55,214 nucleotides of DNA from Candidatus Enterococcus ferrettii (GCF_017377655.1 NZ_JAFREL010000054.1:1-55214); one strand, 5' to 3'; positions 45,246-54,400 are shown, counted from the stretch's first letter. Numbers and translations: made by a program. The notes: generated by a model from the sequence alone, not told the origin.

Positions 45246-46064
45246 TTATTCTTTTTCTGGCAACGTCCAATAGTTGTCTTTATTATGCTCTTTCATATAG
45301 GCAGCAAACTCGTTTGATTGATAAGCCTTTTTTATCGCTTGAGCCCATTCGGTATCTTCGTTTTCTTTACGAACCGCAGCTACGATCTCTAAGTCCTTGA
45401 TAACTTTTTCTTGTTCAATCAAATGAATCTGATCTTGAATTTTTGCTTCTGTTACAACACTGCCTGGAATGACTTCATAATCCAAATCATCCAATACACG
45501 AGGAATCGTCGTTGAATCCATTTCCTTAATCTCTAAGTTATGAGGATTTTCGATAATGGAATCTGCAGTTAGTTCAGTCGGCTTCGTATTTGGATCTACC
45601 TTAATCCACCCAGCTTTCGCCAATACCGCATAAGCTCTGGCAGCATTACTAGGATCCTGAGGAATCCCAATAATCATCCCATCTTTCAAAGCATCAGCAG
45701 ATTCATATTTTGATGAATACAACGAACAAGGAACGGTTGGTGTTGCAACCAATGGTACAAGATCGGTTTTCTTTTCTTTGTTAAACACGTTCATGTAGGC
45801 TGTATGTTGGGCTACATTTACATCAACACTGCCTTCACCTAATGCTGTGTTGGATTGAATAAATTGAGAAAATTCAACACGTTTAATCGTGTAGCCTTCT
45901 TTTTCTAAGATAGGAGCAATAGCGGCATCAAATAAATCATTGTATGGACCATAAGTAACACCCATGACAATTTCATGCTTTTCTTCGGCTTCACTATTTG
46001 ATTTACAGCCGCTTACTATTAGAATGGTTGCTAAAAGTGAAAATGCTAAAACTATTTTTTTCAT
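45246..46064 (-). CDS. MetQ/NlpA family substrate-binding lipoprotein
   Basis: A 272-residue NlpA-family lipoprotein. The signal peptide ends at the lipobox IVSGC with C20 as the lipidated residue; the mature part opens VMGVTYGPYNDLFD and contains QHTAYMNVF and IPQDPSNAARAYAVL, characteristic of methionine-binding MetQ. It captures D/L-methionine or a related amino acid for the ABC importer encoded upstream. A GGGAG site precedes the ATG. Last gene of the metN-metI-metQ order. Confidence 0.88.
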   Translation of the reverse strand: MKKIVLAFSLLATILIVSGCKSNSEAEEKHEIVMGVTYGPYNDLFDAAIAPILEKEGYTIKRVEFSQFIQSNTALGEGSVDVNVAQHTAYMNVFNKEKKTDLVPLVATPTVPCSLYSSKYESADALKDGMIIGIPQDPSNAARAYAVLAKAGWIKVDPNTKPTELTADSIIENPHNLEIKEMDSTTIPRVLDDLDYEVIPGSVVTEAKIQDQIHLIEQEKVIKDLEIVAAVRKENEDTEWAQAIKKAYQSNEFAAYMKEHNKDNYWTLPEKE

Positions 46065-46076
46065 TTGAAACTCCCT

Positions 46077-46730
46077 TTAATGTTTGATTTTGTAGTAAAT
46101 TGTATTGCCGATAAACTGGATAACATTCACTATGATAACCAGGATGATAACTGTTACAAAGATCAGTGGTGTATTAAAGCGCTGATAGCCATGAGTAATG
46201 GCCAAATCACCAATACCTCCGCCGCCGATTGTCCCTGCCATTGATGAAGCATTGATTAACCCAATGAGCGCATTGGTAACACCTAGTACAATTGCCGGTT
46301 TAACTTCCGCCAATAAGAAAAAGAAGATGATTTCAAATCGATTGGCACCTAATGTTTTGGCACACTCAATGATGATTGGATCTACTTCTAAAATGGATTG
46401 TTCAACTAGCCGAGCCATAAACGGCACAATATATAAGACTAATGGAACGATCGCTGCGGTTGTTCCTATAGATGTGCCTACAATTATCCGCGTTAACGGC
46501 AAGATAGCTACCAAAAGAATAATAAACGGAATGGATCGTACAATATTTACAATGGTTTGAAGAACAGTGTATAAGAAGCGATTCTTCAACACTCCGCCTT
46601 TTCTTGTTTCCGCCAAAAGCACGCCTAATGGAATTCCCAAGATTAGCGCAAATAGCAAAGAGATACTAATCATATAGAGGGATTCAAAACAAGCTTGACG
46701 GATTACTTCTAAAGAAATGTCATGGAACAT
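46077..46730 (-). CDS. MetI-like ABC transporter permease
   Basis: A 217-residue permease with five to six membrane segments and the cytoplasmic EAA-type loop (IIECAKTLGANRFEIIFFFLLAEVKPAI) that contacts the ATPase, and the MAGTIGGGGIGDLAI block typical of MetI. The frame is open from 46748 but ATG 46730, behind AAAGGAAAGAG, fits best. It overlaps the end of the ATPase gene by 11 bases and precedes the lipoprotein gene by 12. Confidence 0.88.
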   Translation of the reverse strand: MFHDISLEVIRQACFESLYMISISLLFALILGIPLGVLLAETRKGGVLKNRFLYTVLQTIVNIVRSIPFIILLVAILPLTRIIVGTSIGTTAAIVPLVLYIVPFMARLVEQSILEVDPIIIECAKTLGANRFEIIFFFLLAEVKPAIVLGVTNALIGLINASSMAGTIGGGGIGDLAITHGYQRFNTPLIFVTVIILVIIVNVIQFIGNTIYYKIKH

Positions 46731-47649
46731 TAATCTCTTTCCTTTCATATCTTATTGTGTGCTCCTGCAGCCAAGCTGAACCAATATCCACTTCAGAAAT
46801 CAGATATAAAGCAAAGTAGCGTATTCCTTTGATATGAACAGTTTTGATGTCATAAACATAGCCATTTCTAACATTCTTTTGGAAGAAGTGATATTGTTCA
46901 GCGTTTAACAAGAGATAATAGACAGCTTCACCTTTGTTCAGCTCTGCTTGTTTGGGTGCAATCGGATAGATAATATCTGATAGGAAGTCTTTAGTAATCT
47001 TCTTTTCAGGAAACAAAAACAATTCTTCCGTTTTTTTACATTCTATGATTTCACCCTGATCAATTACAGCCACTTCATCACAAATTTCTTTAATGGCTTC
47101 CATTTCATGAGTGACTAATACAATAGTAGTTTTCAGTTCTTGGTTCACCTTTTTCAGCAAAGCCAAAATCTTCTTTTTCGCATTAGGATCTAAGGCACTG
47201 GTGATTTCATCACAGAGTAGTAGTGATGGATTGGTGACTAAAGCTCTAGCTATACCTACTCTTTGTTTCTGACCACCAGAAAGCTCTGAAGGGTACGCAT
47301 TACTCTTTTCAGTCATTCCAACATAGTCCAATGTATCGGTAATTTTTTTTTCGTGCTCTTTTTTAGGAATCGAGCTGAACTTTAAAGCCAGACGAACATT
47401 CTCGTAGACTGTTTTCGATTGTAGCAGCGCATAACTTTGAAAAATCATGCTGCTTTGAATTTTGGAATCCAGTTCGATACTTCCCTGCGATGGTATTTCT
47501 AGACCATTAATCAGTCGAATTAAAGTGCTCTTGCCTGCACCACTAGTTCCAATGATTCCAAAAATTTGCTGACTATTAATTGTTAAATTGATGTTTTTTA
47601 AAACCATCGCTTGATTAAAGGATTTTGATACGTTCTTAAATGTGATCAA
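46720..47649 (-). CDS. MetN-like ABC transporter ATP-binding protein
   Basis: A 309-residue ABC ATPase: Walker A GTSGAGKST, signature LSGGQKQRVGIARAL, Walker B LLLCDEITSALDP and the switch histidine in VTHE. The C-terminal 75 residues sit where MetN carries its methionine-sensing NIL domain but are divergent. Start: TTG at 47649, six bases after GGAGG; the open frame up to 47688 has no better site. It is first in the operon. No S-box or T-box leader is seen upstream. Confidence 0.87.
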   Translation of the reverse strand: MITFKNVSKSFNQAMVLKNINLTINSQQIFGIIGTSGAGKSTLIRLINGLEIPSQGSIELDSKIQSSMIFQSYALLQSKTVYENVRLALKFSSIPKKEHEKKITDTLDYVGMTEKSNAYPSELSGGQKQRVGIARALVTNPSLLLCDEITSALDPNAKKKILALLKKVNQELKTTIVLVTHEMEAIKEICDEVAVIDQGEIIECKKTEELFLFPEKKITKDFLSDIIYPIAPKQAELNKGEAVYYLLLNAEQYHFFQKNVRNGYVYDIKTVHIKGIRYFALYLISEVDIGSAWLQEHTIRYERKEINVP

Positions 47650-48202
47650 ATTAAACCTCCAGGTAACTTTTAAGGAAATGCGTTTCATACTTAGACAACT
47701 CTAAGCTTCTCGTGTATGATCAACTAGTATTTAAATAGAGCATTTACATCCCCCCAAATGAACCTGTTTAATAACACATCCTAGATTATATCCTTTCTCT
47801 TTTTCGATTTCAATCATGACTGATATTTGGATTCCTTGGAGTTTCACACCAAATAACATAACACTTGTTATCATATAAATTAATTGAGTTATATCTTGTT
47901 TACAGTCCAAATTTTGATAATTGGAAATAGGATCTTTTAGAATAAAGTATTCAATTTATTGCAGTTGATGAATATATTTATAGGTTATTTTTTCTGAACG
48001 ATTTCGACCTCCCAGACACCTTATTTCAGCTGCGTTTTCGATAACTGGTTTGATGACTATTCTAGCGAGTTAATATCTATTACTCACTAACATTAGTCCA
48101 TTCCATTTTTTGAATTTCAATTCTTTTTTATTAAATAAAAATAACTGAAATATAACTAAAAAGCACAGCTTCATCCATTGATAAATAAGAATAGTAATAT
48201 TG
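47650..48202. other. Divergent intergenic region between the MetN-like gene and the DUF5648 gene
   Basis: About 550 AT-rich bases. A TATAAT on the minus strand near 47790 may serve the transporter operon. No methionine riboswitch motif was recognised. A 37-codon minus-strand frame near 47950-48065 is noted among the rejected items. Confidence 0.45.
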
Positions 48203-48231
48203 TTGCATTAATCAAATATGAAAGGTAAAAT
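48203..48231 (+). promoter_or_regulatory. Promoter of the DUF5648 secreted protein gene
   Basis: TTGCAT at 48203-48208, a 17-base spacer and TAAAAT at 48226-48231. A short hairpin (CGCT / AGCG) follows in the leader before the GGAGG site. Confidence 0.65.
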
Positions 48232-48287
48232 GAAGGAGTACAAAAACTACAAGCGCTCTCAAAGCGTAATTTTTGGAGGAGATGAAT

Positions 48288-49445
48288 ATGAAAAAAGGGT
48301 TTTCTTATGCTTTTGTTGGGGCAGCAATGTTAATGCTAGGTGCTGCTGTTGTGCAGGCTGATACTGCCGAAGCCTCTACATTATATCGTGCATATAATCC
48401 AAACACAGGTGAACATTTGTACACGCAGAATTACAATGAAATTCCATTTGTAGTTCGTGCAGGTTGGCAAGATGAGGGATCTGCTTGGACAGCTCCGGAC
48501 AAAGGCGTTGAAGTGCATCGGCTGTTTAATCCAAACAACGGAGGCGATCATTTCTATACCCTAGATACAAATGAACGCGATCATTTAACCAGGGTTGGTT
48601 GGACCTATGAAGGTCTTTCATGGCGATCAGGTGGGAAAATTCCTGTTTATCGTTTGTATAATCCAAATGCAAAATCAGGTACTCACCACTATACCACTGA
48701 TGGGAATGAACGTAACCATCTAGTTAATCTTGGTTGGCGTTCTGAAGGAACTGCTTTTTACGCTTCGGAGGTAGGCAAAGGAAATCCTAACCCAGCTCCT
48801 AGTCCCGGAGTAACACCGAAAAAAGTGGATGTGAATATCACTGCTCCAGGTGGCGAGGAACGTAACGTTCCTGGTTCTTACCGCTTGCTTTATTCAAATA
48901 GAGCCTTTGATAATGCCTCTTTGGGAACAGCAACTATTGAGTTTGTTGCAGATGTTGCAATGGTAGGATCAGGCAGTGATTACGAAACACAATTTGTAAT
49001 TGCAGGTAACGGTCCTGCAAGTGGTCAAGTAGGAGTTGGCTTACACTATCAGGCAGGTAACGATGGGAACTTTGCGCAAGGTCGCATCAATACAACCAAT
49101 ATTAACTTCCCTGCAAATGCTGGAACTACTGGACAACAATATTATTCGGTGAATACTAATGCACCTGGAGTTGGCAGCAACCAATCGGTCAATCTTAAAG
49201 TAAGATATTTTGACTCAGGGTATATGCAAGCCTTTGTAAACAATACCTTAGTTGGACAGTATAAGACTAAACTAGTCCCAGGCGGGAATGCTTACATCCT
49301 GCATGTGAACAGCACAAATGCTACAGCAAAAGTTCGTAATTTGAAAGTATACAAAAATGGCGCAGATGTAACTACAAAAGGTCAAGTGCCATTCGCACAA
49401 ACATCATTTGATATTGCAAATGATGTAAGAGATGGTGCATACTAA
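48288..49445 (+). CDS. Secreted DUF5648-repeat protein with C-terminal beta-sandwich-like domain
   Basis: A 385-residue secreted protein. A signal peptide (cleavage probably after VQADTAEAS) precedes three repeats of about 45 residues at roughly 30-165, each with a YNPNTGEHLYT-like turn and a GW..EG.AW end, the DUF5648 pattern. A Pro-rich linker leads to a 190-residue C-terminal beta-rich domain (YFDSGYMQAFVNNTLVG) that looks like a lectin/laminin-G type fold. No LPXTG is present. It may bind cell wall or glycans. GGAGGA precedes the ATG. Confidence 0.82.
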   Translation: MKKGFSYAFVGAAMLMLGAAVVQADTAEASTLYRAYNPNTGEHLYTQNYNEIPFVVRAGWQDEGSAWTAPDKGVEVHRLFNPNNGGDHFYTLDTNERDHLTRVGWTYEGLSWRSGGKIPVYRLYNPNAKSGTHHYTTDGNERNHLVNLGWRSEGTAFYASEVGKGNPNPAPSPGVTPKKVDVNITAPGGEERNVPGSYRLLYSNRAFDNASLGTATIEFVADVAMVGSGSDYETQFVIAGNGPASGQVGVGLHYQAGNDGNFAQGRINTTNINFPANAGTTGQQYYSVNTNAPGVGSNQSVNLKVRYFDSGYMQAFVNNTLVGQYKTKLVPGGNAYILHVNSTNATAKVRNLKVYKNGADVTTKGQVPFAQTSFDIANDVRDGAY

Positions 49446-49461
49446 ATATTAATCTATACAA

Positions 49462-49502
49462 AAAAACCTTCTAGAGTTTAAAAAGATCTCTAGAAGGTTT
49501 TT
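49462..49502. terminator. Bidirectional terminator between the two DUF5648 genes
   Basis: A 15-bp perfect stem (49462-49476 and 49488-49502) with an 11-base loop, flanked by A and T runs, serves both convergent genes. Confidence 0.9.
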
Positions 49503-49529
49503 CTCTTGGAATCAGCGAAAGATTTACTA

Positions 49530-50276
49530 CTATCCAACATAGATTGGATAAAATTCTATAGAATACCAAACAGATGAATCGGACATTTTTACCTCCTTCG
49601 ATATAAATGCCCAACTATAATTCCAATCACCATTTACCGGATTTCCGTAGTAATAAGTTGATTTAGGGTCTTTTCTCATCGCATCCCCTTTAGCACCGGC
49701 AGCTTGTAAGGTTTTTTCCAGAATTCCGCTATTTCCTAACTTACTTACTGGAGTAGGTGCTGAGTTGGTATTACTCCCACGATTCGTCCCATACCAAGCC
49801 AAGCCTTCATCTTTCCAACCATTCCGAATTAACATATTTTGCTCTGCACCATTTACCGTGTAGTTATGGCTGCCTGCTTTCGCATTCGGATTATAAGCAC
49901 GATATAATTTTATTGTTTTATTTGTGTCAGAATACCAGCCAACACCTTCATAGTGCCAGCCAGTTTTGACCAGCATATCCTTTTCATTGCCATTTAATGT
50001 ATAATGATGATCACCCGCGTTCGCATTGTACAAACGATATACTGGATCACCAGCAGTTGGCGCATACCAACCAATCCCCTCGTCACGCCAACCAACCTTC
50101 TTCAGCATTTCCCGTTCTGCCCCGTTTTTCGTGTAAAAATGTTCCCCACTGTTTGGATTGTATAAACGATACATATCGTCCGTCGCAGCCTCCGCCTTAG
50201 AAGGTATAATAAAAATAAATACCACCGCTACCAACAAAACAAATCCCCTTTTAGAAACATATTGTCTCTTTTTCAT
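49530..50276 (-). CDS. Secreted DUF5648-repeat protein
   Basis: A 248-residue secreted protein. The signal peptide is followed by three DUF5648 repeats (YRLYNPNSGEHFYT, YRLYNANAGDHHYT, YRAYNPNAKAGSHNYT, each ending in GW..EG.GWY) up to about residue 165. The remainder (LEKTLQAAGAKGDAMRKDP, ending SIEFYPIYVG) is unlike the C-terminus of the neighbour. Start at ATG 50276 behind AAAGGA. It is convergent with, and a paralogue in its N-terminal half of, the gene at 48288-49445. Confidence 0.82.
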   Translation of the reverse strand: MKKRQYVSKRGFVLLVAVVFIFIIPSKAEAATDDMYRLYNPNSGEHFYTKNGAEREMLKKVGWRDEGIGWYAPTAGDPVYRLYNANAGDHHYTLNGNEKDMLVKTGWHYEGVGWYSDTNKTIKLYRAYNPNAKAGSHNYTVNGAEQNMLIRNGWKDEGLAWYGTNRGSNTNSAPTPVSKLGNSGILEKTLQAAGAKGDAMRKDPKSTYYYGNPVNGDWNYSWAFISKEVKMSDSSVWYSIEFYPIYVG

Positions 50277-50782
50277 ATACTCCATCCTTTCTTGACTATT
50301 TCTCTTAACAGATAAGCCAAACTAGTTTACATAATATTATACTTGAAAACAAGCGTTTCAAAATTGTACTATATAAATGAATAAATGACTTTCTTACCTA
50401 TTATCAACCAAAATTCTTTTTTCAAGCATTACTCATAAGTAAACTGTATTGATAAAAAACGGGGATAAAGTTTAAGTATCTCCCTACACTCTTCTATCAT
50501 AAAATTAGTTATTTCATCACTTGATCCACTCTTCTAGGAATAAACCTTATATACTTCAAAAACTACTAATAAACCAAGTCGTATTCCTAATCCATTTAAA
50601 ATGTAGAATTATTAGTAATAATCAATGATCCCATATTATATATATTATATAGAAAAAATGCAGCCTTTGATAGCCATTTATTAACCCTAAAATGCCAATT
50701 CAACAAGTTAGAATAAAGGTTCTCACATATTGGAAATAGACCTTCATGATTATCTATCGCCAGGCAATCATTTTTCCTATAT
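50277..50782. other. AT-rich intergenic region
   Basis: About 500 bases. A TATAAT-like -10 near 50338 on the minus strand probably serves the DUF5648 gene. A 71-codon minus-strand frame (50596-50811) begins inside a terminator hairpin without a ribosome binding site and is judged not to be a gene. Confidence 0.5.
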
Positions 50783-50815
50783 AAAAAATAGAACGATGAT
50801 TTATTTACCATCGCT
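50783..50815 (-). terminator. Terminator downstream of the 116-residue orphan gene
   Basis: A 7-bp stem with one G-U pair (50809-50815 and 50792-50798), a 10-base loop and a T-rich run on the minus strand. Confidence 0.65.
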
Positions 50816-50901
50816 CTACTGCTTATTTATTTAATTTAACTGACTATTAAGTAACAGCTATCAATCAAAGTCTTTTCATTTCGAAGCTAATTCAGTAACC
50901 G

Positions 50902-51252
50902 CTACTTGATATCAAAAATAAATTGTACTAAATACTTACCTTCAAAATCCTTGTAATAGCGGATTGAATGAATTTTACCTAAGCAGTCTGAGTCAATTTC
51001 TTCCTGAAGCGCTGCTCTGTAGAAATCAGATTTGAAACTCTTTTCTACATACTTTTCGGGCATCTTAACTAGATAAGTACGTTTGTTGACGTCCTCAGTC
51101 ATTTGACGTTCGAATTCTTCTAAAGGATTTTCCTCTACTGATTCGAACAGGTCGCCAATCGAAAGCTGAAAATTATCGATAGCTGCTGGCAAAACGTCAC
51201 CAAAAAAAGTTAGTCCAGGAATATTTTTTTGCTGTATCTTTTTGTAATTCAT
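50902..51252 (-). CDS. Uncharacterised 116-residue protein
   Basis: A soluble, acidic protein that I do not recognise, with no signal peptide or membrane segment. A helical acidic middle (GDLFESVEENPLEEFERQMTED) and a beta-rich C-terminus (IHSIRYYKDFEGKYLVQFIFDI) are visible. TTGGAGA precedes the ATG. It starts a run of small minus-strand orphan genes. Confidence 0.65.
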   Translation of the reverse strand: MNYKKIQQKNIPGLTFFGDVLPAAIDNFQLSIGDLFESVEENPLEEFERQMTEDVNKRTYLVKMPEKYVEKSFKSDFYRAALQEEIDSDCLGKIHSIRYYKDFEGKYLVQFIFDIK

Positions 51253-51367
51253 TAGGTGTCTCCAATTCTTGATTAGTAATAATTGCTCTGACTCAATTTT
51301 ATGCTAACATATATCATTTGTATAGGGCTAGCCTGATTTTATTAGAATTGGATTTTAAATTAGCCGT

Positions 51368-51751
51368 TTGATAAATTTCCTTAATTTGAATTTTCGTTTT
51401 AATAGAGTTTGCTTTGCTAGGATTAGCGACGTATTCAATTTAAAATGCGTAAGCAACCTACCTGAACTGCTAATCATAATTTATTATCTTTACATTAAGG
51501 TAGTACGAATTATACGCAACAATACTTTGCTTCAATTAATTAGAAATCTCCAGCAGATGCAAAATAGTAGCATACATGTCATACTGCAAATCATTCGTTT
51601 AACGGAAGAACTATCGAATAAGGAAACTTTTGTGAATTACGAGTATCGCACCGACCAGATACAAAAGTCCCAATATGATACAACAGCTAAGCTAGATCAA
51701 ATCATCACCGATTAACTGGCCGAATTGTCTGAGAGATATAAAACTTATTGA
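51368..51751 (+). pseudogene. Probable decayed open frame of unknown origin
   Basis: A plus-strand frame of 115 codons whose second half is protein-like (LQLIRNLQQMQNS, then TDQIQKSQYDTTAKLDQIITD). The stop at 51713 is followed in frame by LAELSERYKTY and a second stop at 51749, as if a sense codon had become TAA. The first half is hydrophobic and AT-rich with no ribosome binding site before the ATG. I cannot name the family; a remnant of a mobile-element gene is one possibility. Confidence 0.35.
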
Positions 51752-51825
51752 GCAAATATTACTCTAGACTGGCCACTGCGAGAAGAACTCATGGCTGCTC
51801 TCTTTATTGATACCATACAAAAAGA

Positions 51826-52626
51826 CTAGTCTTTTTCAAGCTCTTGATGAATCAGGGATAATAATTTTTCTCGCTCATTAGGAGATAACCATTCATGCAG
51901 CCTTGCTGCAGCTACAGGGAGCATCCACTGTTTTATCTCAGAAAGCTGTGCTCCAGACTGTTTGATGTATTCGTCCAAATAGATTTTTGCAATATATTTT
52001 TGGAAAAAGTTTATAACCCGATTGACAATAAAATTAGCATGTGGAAGCTCACCATACGTCAATAGTAAATAAGTTCTAGCAACATCCGCATATTTATTGC
52101 CGATGCAGGCAGTCATCCAATCAATAATAATTGGATGATTTTGATCCTCCAGCATTATATTTCCAGGATGAAAATCAAAATGACAAAGACTATTTCCTTG
52201 TGGAAGCTGATTAATATATTTTTGTATTTTCTTTTTAGTGGTGGAATCAAGTAAATCGGTAGCGTTAATATCATTATTCAACTTTTGTGATAAATTAAAT
52301 TGTTCATGTTGAGAAGAATGTTTATGAAGTTCTAGGTGCATATCAGCCAATCTTTTAGAGTAGAAATTTATTCTGTGGACTGAACGAAGCATTACTTTAA
52401 TCATGTCGTAACCCTCTACCTTTGAATAAACAATTCCCGCTCGATTCTCTAAGTGCATCAGTTCATAAGCTTTTGGCGTATTGGTTATTATTGATTCTAT
52501 AAAATAGGATTTTTCGAATTCATCTTTAACAATGCTCTCAGGAATTCCTTCACGAAATAGTTTCAGAACTCTTTTCTGATCAAGCAGGTATATTTCTGCT
52601 GTATTTCCCAAACCAATTTGTTTCAT
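51826..52626 (-). CDS. Aminoglycoside phosphotransferase (APH)/choline kinase family protein
   Basis: A 266-residue small-molecule kinase of the APH family. The N-lobe has a glycine-rich start (IGLGNTAEIY) and VLKLF lysine; the catalytic loop is CHFDFHPGNIM and the metal-binding aspartate is in IIDWM. Members phosphorylate aminoglycosides, choline, sugars or other small molecules. Sequence and context do not indicate an antibiotic resistance role. A GGTGGA site precedes the ATG. Confidence 0.82.
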   Translation of the reverse strand: MKQIGLGNTAEIYLLDQKRVLKLFREGIPESIVKDEFEKSYFIESIITNTPKAYELMHLENRAGIVYSKVEGYDMIKVMLRSVHRINFYSKRLADMHLELHKHSSQHEQFNLSQKLNNDINATDLLDSTTKKKIQKYINQLPQGNSLCHFDFHPGNIMLEDQNHPIIIDWMTACIGNKYADVARTYLLLTYGELPHANFIVNRVINFFQKYIAKIYLDEYIKQSGAQLSEIKQWMLPVAAARLHEWLSPNEREKLLSLIHQELEKD

Positions 52627-52685
52627 AATCCACCACTTCCAATTGTTTTAGTGCATAAACGTAGAAAAAAGAGACGATTGCTTTT

Positions 52686-52991
52686 TTAGTTTTCAGAAAA
52701 ATAAGAAGCGATATAATCCTTAATCTCATCGTATTTTTTATCATAGAAGAGAACGGCAGGAACTGATATTGTTGGTACACCGTTGTCATTTTGGTATGGT
52801 CCAAAAGGTTTCGGAACTACCAAGGCATCTAGTACATCTTTATCATGTAAATAATCGGCAGAAACATCATAGTATTTGGAAAAATAATTCTGCAAATCAG
52901 CTTGATTTTTCTTTAACGAAAAGAGTGTTGGGTGCAAAGTAGTATAACCAACGCCTGTTTTTGCAGTTAGAACAAAATATATCTTATGCAT
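52686..52991 (-). CDS. Uncharacterised 101-residue protein
   Basis: A short soluble protein of no family I recognise. It opens MHKIYFVLTAKTGVGYTTLHPTLF and ends KYDEIKDYIASYFSEN, a mixed alpha/beta composition. TAAGGGGGA precedes the ATG. It is transcribed toward the APH-family gene, 59 bases away, and may form an operon with it. Confidence 0.65.
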   Translation of the reverse strand: MHKIYFVLTAKTGVGYTTLHPTLFSLKKNQADLQNYFSKYYDVSADYLHDKDVLDALVVPKPFGPYQNDNGVPTISVPAVLFYDKKYDEIKDYIASYFSEN

Positions 52992-53125
52992 AAAAAATCC
53001 CCCTTATAGCTATGTTAGCGACCAAATATATGGAGCGGCACTAGGAAAAAAAGACATAGAAATGATTGGTGTTGAGAAAAAAGAAGCGGAACCTATTATT
53101 TGAAGCACTGCTAATGAGCAGTCAA

Positions 53126-53362
53126 TTATTTCTTCAAAGATATTTTTATGTCGGCTTGCTTGAAAGTCCTAATAGTGAGTATCCATAAAAACAAAGTAAT
53201 AAATCCCCACATATAAAAGCTTACTTCTGTGAATACATTCAAAATATCGAGTAATGACATAATTGCTGGGACGATTACTCCTATAGTGTTAATCATAAGT
53301 AAAAACAAAACCAAACTAGCTAAACTTTTAAATTGAATTAGTACTTTTTCCTCATCAAACAC
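53126..53362 (-). CDS. Small two-helix membrane protein
   Basis: A 78-residue protein with two hydrophobic helices (LASLVLFLLMINTIGVIVPAI and YMWGFITLFLWILTI) and a basic C-terminus. Function is unknown. A GTG start follows a strong GGAGGGGGA site. It lies among other orphan small genes of the same strand. Confidence 0.6.
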   Translation of the reverse strand: MFDEEKVLIQFKSLASLVLFLLMINTIGVIVPAIMSLLDILNVFTEVSFYMWGFITLFLWILTIRTFKQADIKISLKK

Positions 53363-53510
53363 TTTTCTCCCCCTCCCATAGTATGGTTTACATTATTATA
53401 ACTGTGTCAATTCCACAAAAGAAAGTGACTATCAGAATATTTTGAATGAATAAACGACTCTGTAGGTAGTTTACGTAAAAAAAGTGGAAGAACAACGAAG
53501 CGATTTCAAC

Positions 53511-54044
53511 TCAAACGGGAAAGTCGTAATCCTCAACAATGGTGATTTTGTGTTCTTCAAATTTCTTTGAAAGAACCGCTACACCCTTCTGCTTGAATTC
53601 GCCATACCTATCTACGGTATAGAAAACAGTAAGTTTTTTATTACTGTACTTTATATCGATATGGGAACCTTTGTTAGACCATTTTATGAGCTCCACTTTT
53701 TTTATCGAAGAAAAAGGGACATCATAAGTTGGTCCGAAAATAGGAGTTACAGAGAATCTTTTCTGATGGATAATCAGTTTAAATCTAAAATAGAAGTAAA
53801 GGTTTATTGCCAACAAAACAAAAATAAAGCCGGCAATTACTATCCACATCGAAACTCCTGTGATTGAATAGTAATAATCGGCAATAAGATCAATTGAATC
53901 CGCTGATTCTGTAGATGGTGGAGCCAAAAGGCAAACAGGTAAACCGATTAAAAACATCATTGAAAGGAAAACAACCCAAAATAGTGGTTTTCTTATAATA
54001 TTTTCACTTGCGTCAATTTTTTGGGGTTGTCTGTTTTTTTTCAT
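53511..54044 (-). CDS. Membrane protein with PH-like C-terminal domain, unknown function
   Basis: A 177-residue protein with two membrane helices (about 20-42 and 65-85) followed by a cytosolic beta-rich domain (KRFSVTPIFGPTYDVPFSSIKKVELIKW) that resembles bacterial PH-like domains. Function is not known. The frame opens at 54077, but GAAAGGA lies before the ATG at 54044, which starts MKKNRQPQK. Confidence 0.65.
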   Translation of the reverse strand: MKKNRQPQKIDASENIIRKPLFWVVFLSMMFLIGLPVCLLAPPSTESADSIDLIADYYYSITGVSMWIVIAGFIFVLLAINLYFYFRFKLIIHQKRFSVTPIFGPTYDVPFSSIKKVELIKWSNKGSHIDIKYSNKKLTVFYTVDRYGEFKQKGVAVLSKKFEEHKITIVEDYDFPV

Positions 54045-54235
54045 AAGATTCCTTTCACCATTGATATAGATGACCAAACCTCATCGAATTTGTATTCTTA
54101 AAACTGTATCATCTACCTTCACTATCAGATATGAAATCAGTAATGATATTCTAGCTATCTTTTTTCAACATATAGGATACTACTCTAGTATGAAAAAATT
54201 TTTCTACAGTCGTTTGTAGAGCATAGATATTCTTG

Positions 54236-54400
54236 TTATTTAGCTGTTTCTTTTTTTAGATCATCGTATTTATTGGATTTTTCTTCCAAAAGTTTGATAT
54301 AAGCTTCAAACTCTTCAATAGAATTGAACCCGTACTTCTTTTTAATATAGGTAATAACTGGCATACCTTTATCAATTTCATCCTTAATATTCTTTAACAT
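54236..54400 (-). CDS. Small 54-residue protein of unknown function
   Basis: A short frame from ATG 54400 with a good GAGGTGA site seven bases upstream. The product (MLKNIKDEIDKGMPVITYIKKKYGF, helical and lysine-rich, ending KYDDLKKETAK) has an even, protein-like composition, suggesting a small helical, possibly DNA-binding or toxin/antitoxin-like protein. That last point is speculation; no partner is obvious. Confidence 0.6.
   Translation of the reverse strand: MLKNIKDEIDKGMPVITYIKKKYGFNSIEEFEAYIKLLEEKSNKYDDLKKETAK

Noticed and set aside
47950..48065. 37-codon minus-strand frame with protein-like sequence (ENAAEIRCLGGRNRSEKITYKY)
   Set aside because: No start codon or ribosome binding site and a length expected by chance; it could be a gene remnant, but nothing supports that.
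50596..50811. 71-codon minus-strand frame
   Set aside because: It begins inside a terminator hairpin, lacks a ribosome binding site and has an AT-driven composition.
51826..52626. Calling the APH-family kinase an antibiotic resistance gene
   Set aside because: Only generic kinase motifs are visible and nothing in sequence or context points to aminoglycosides.
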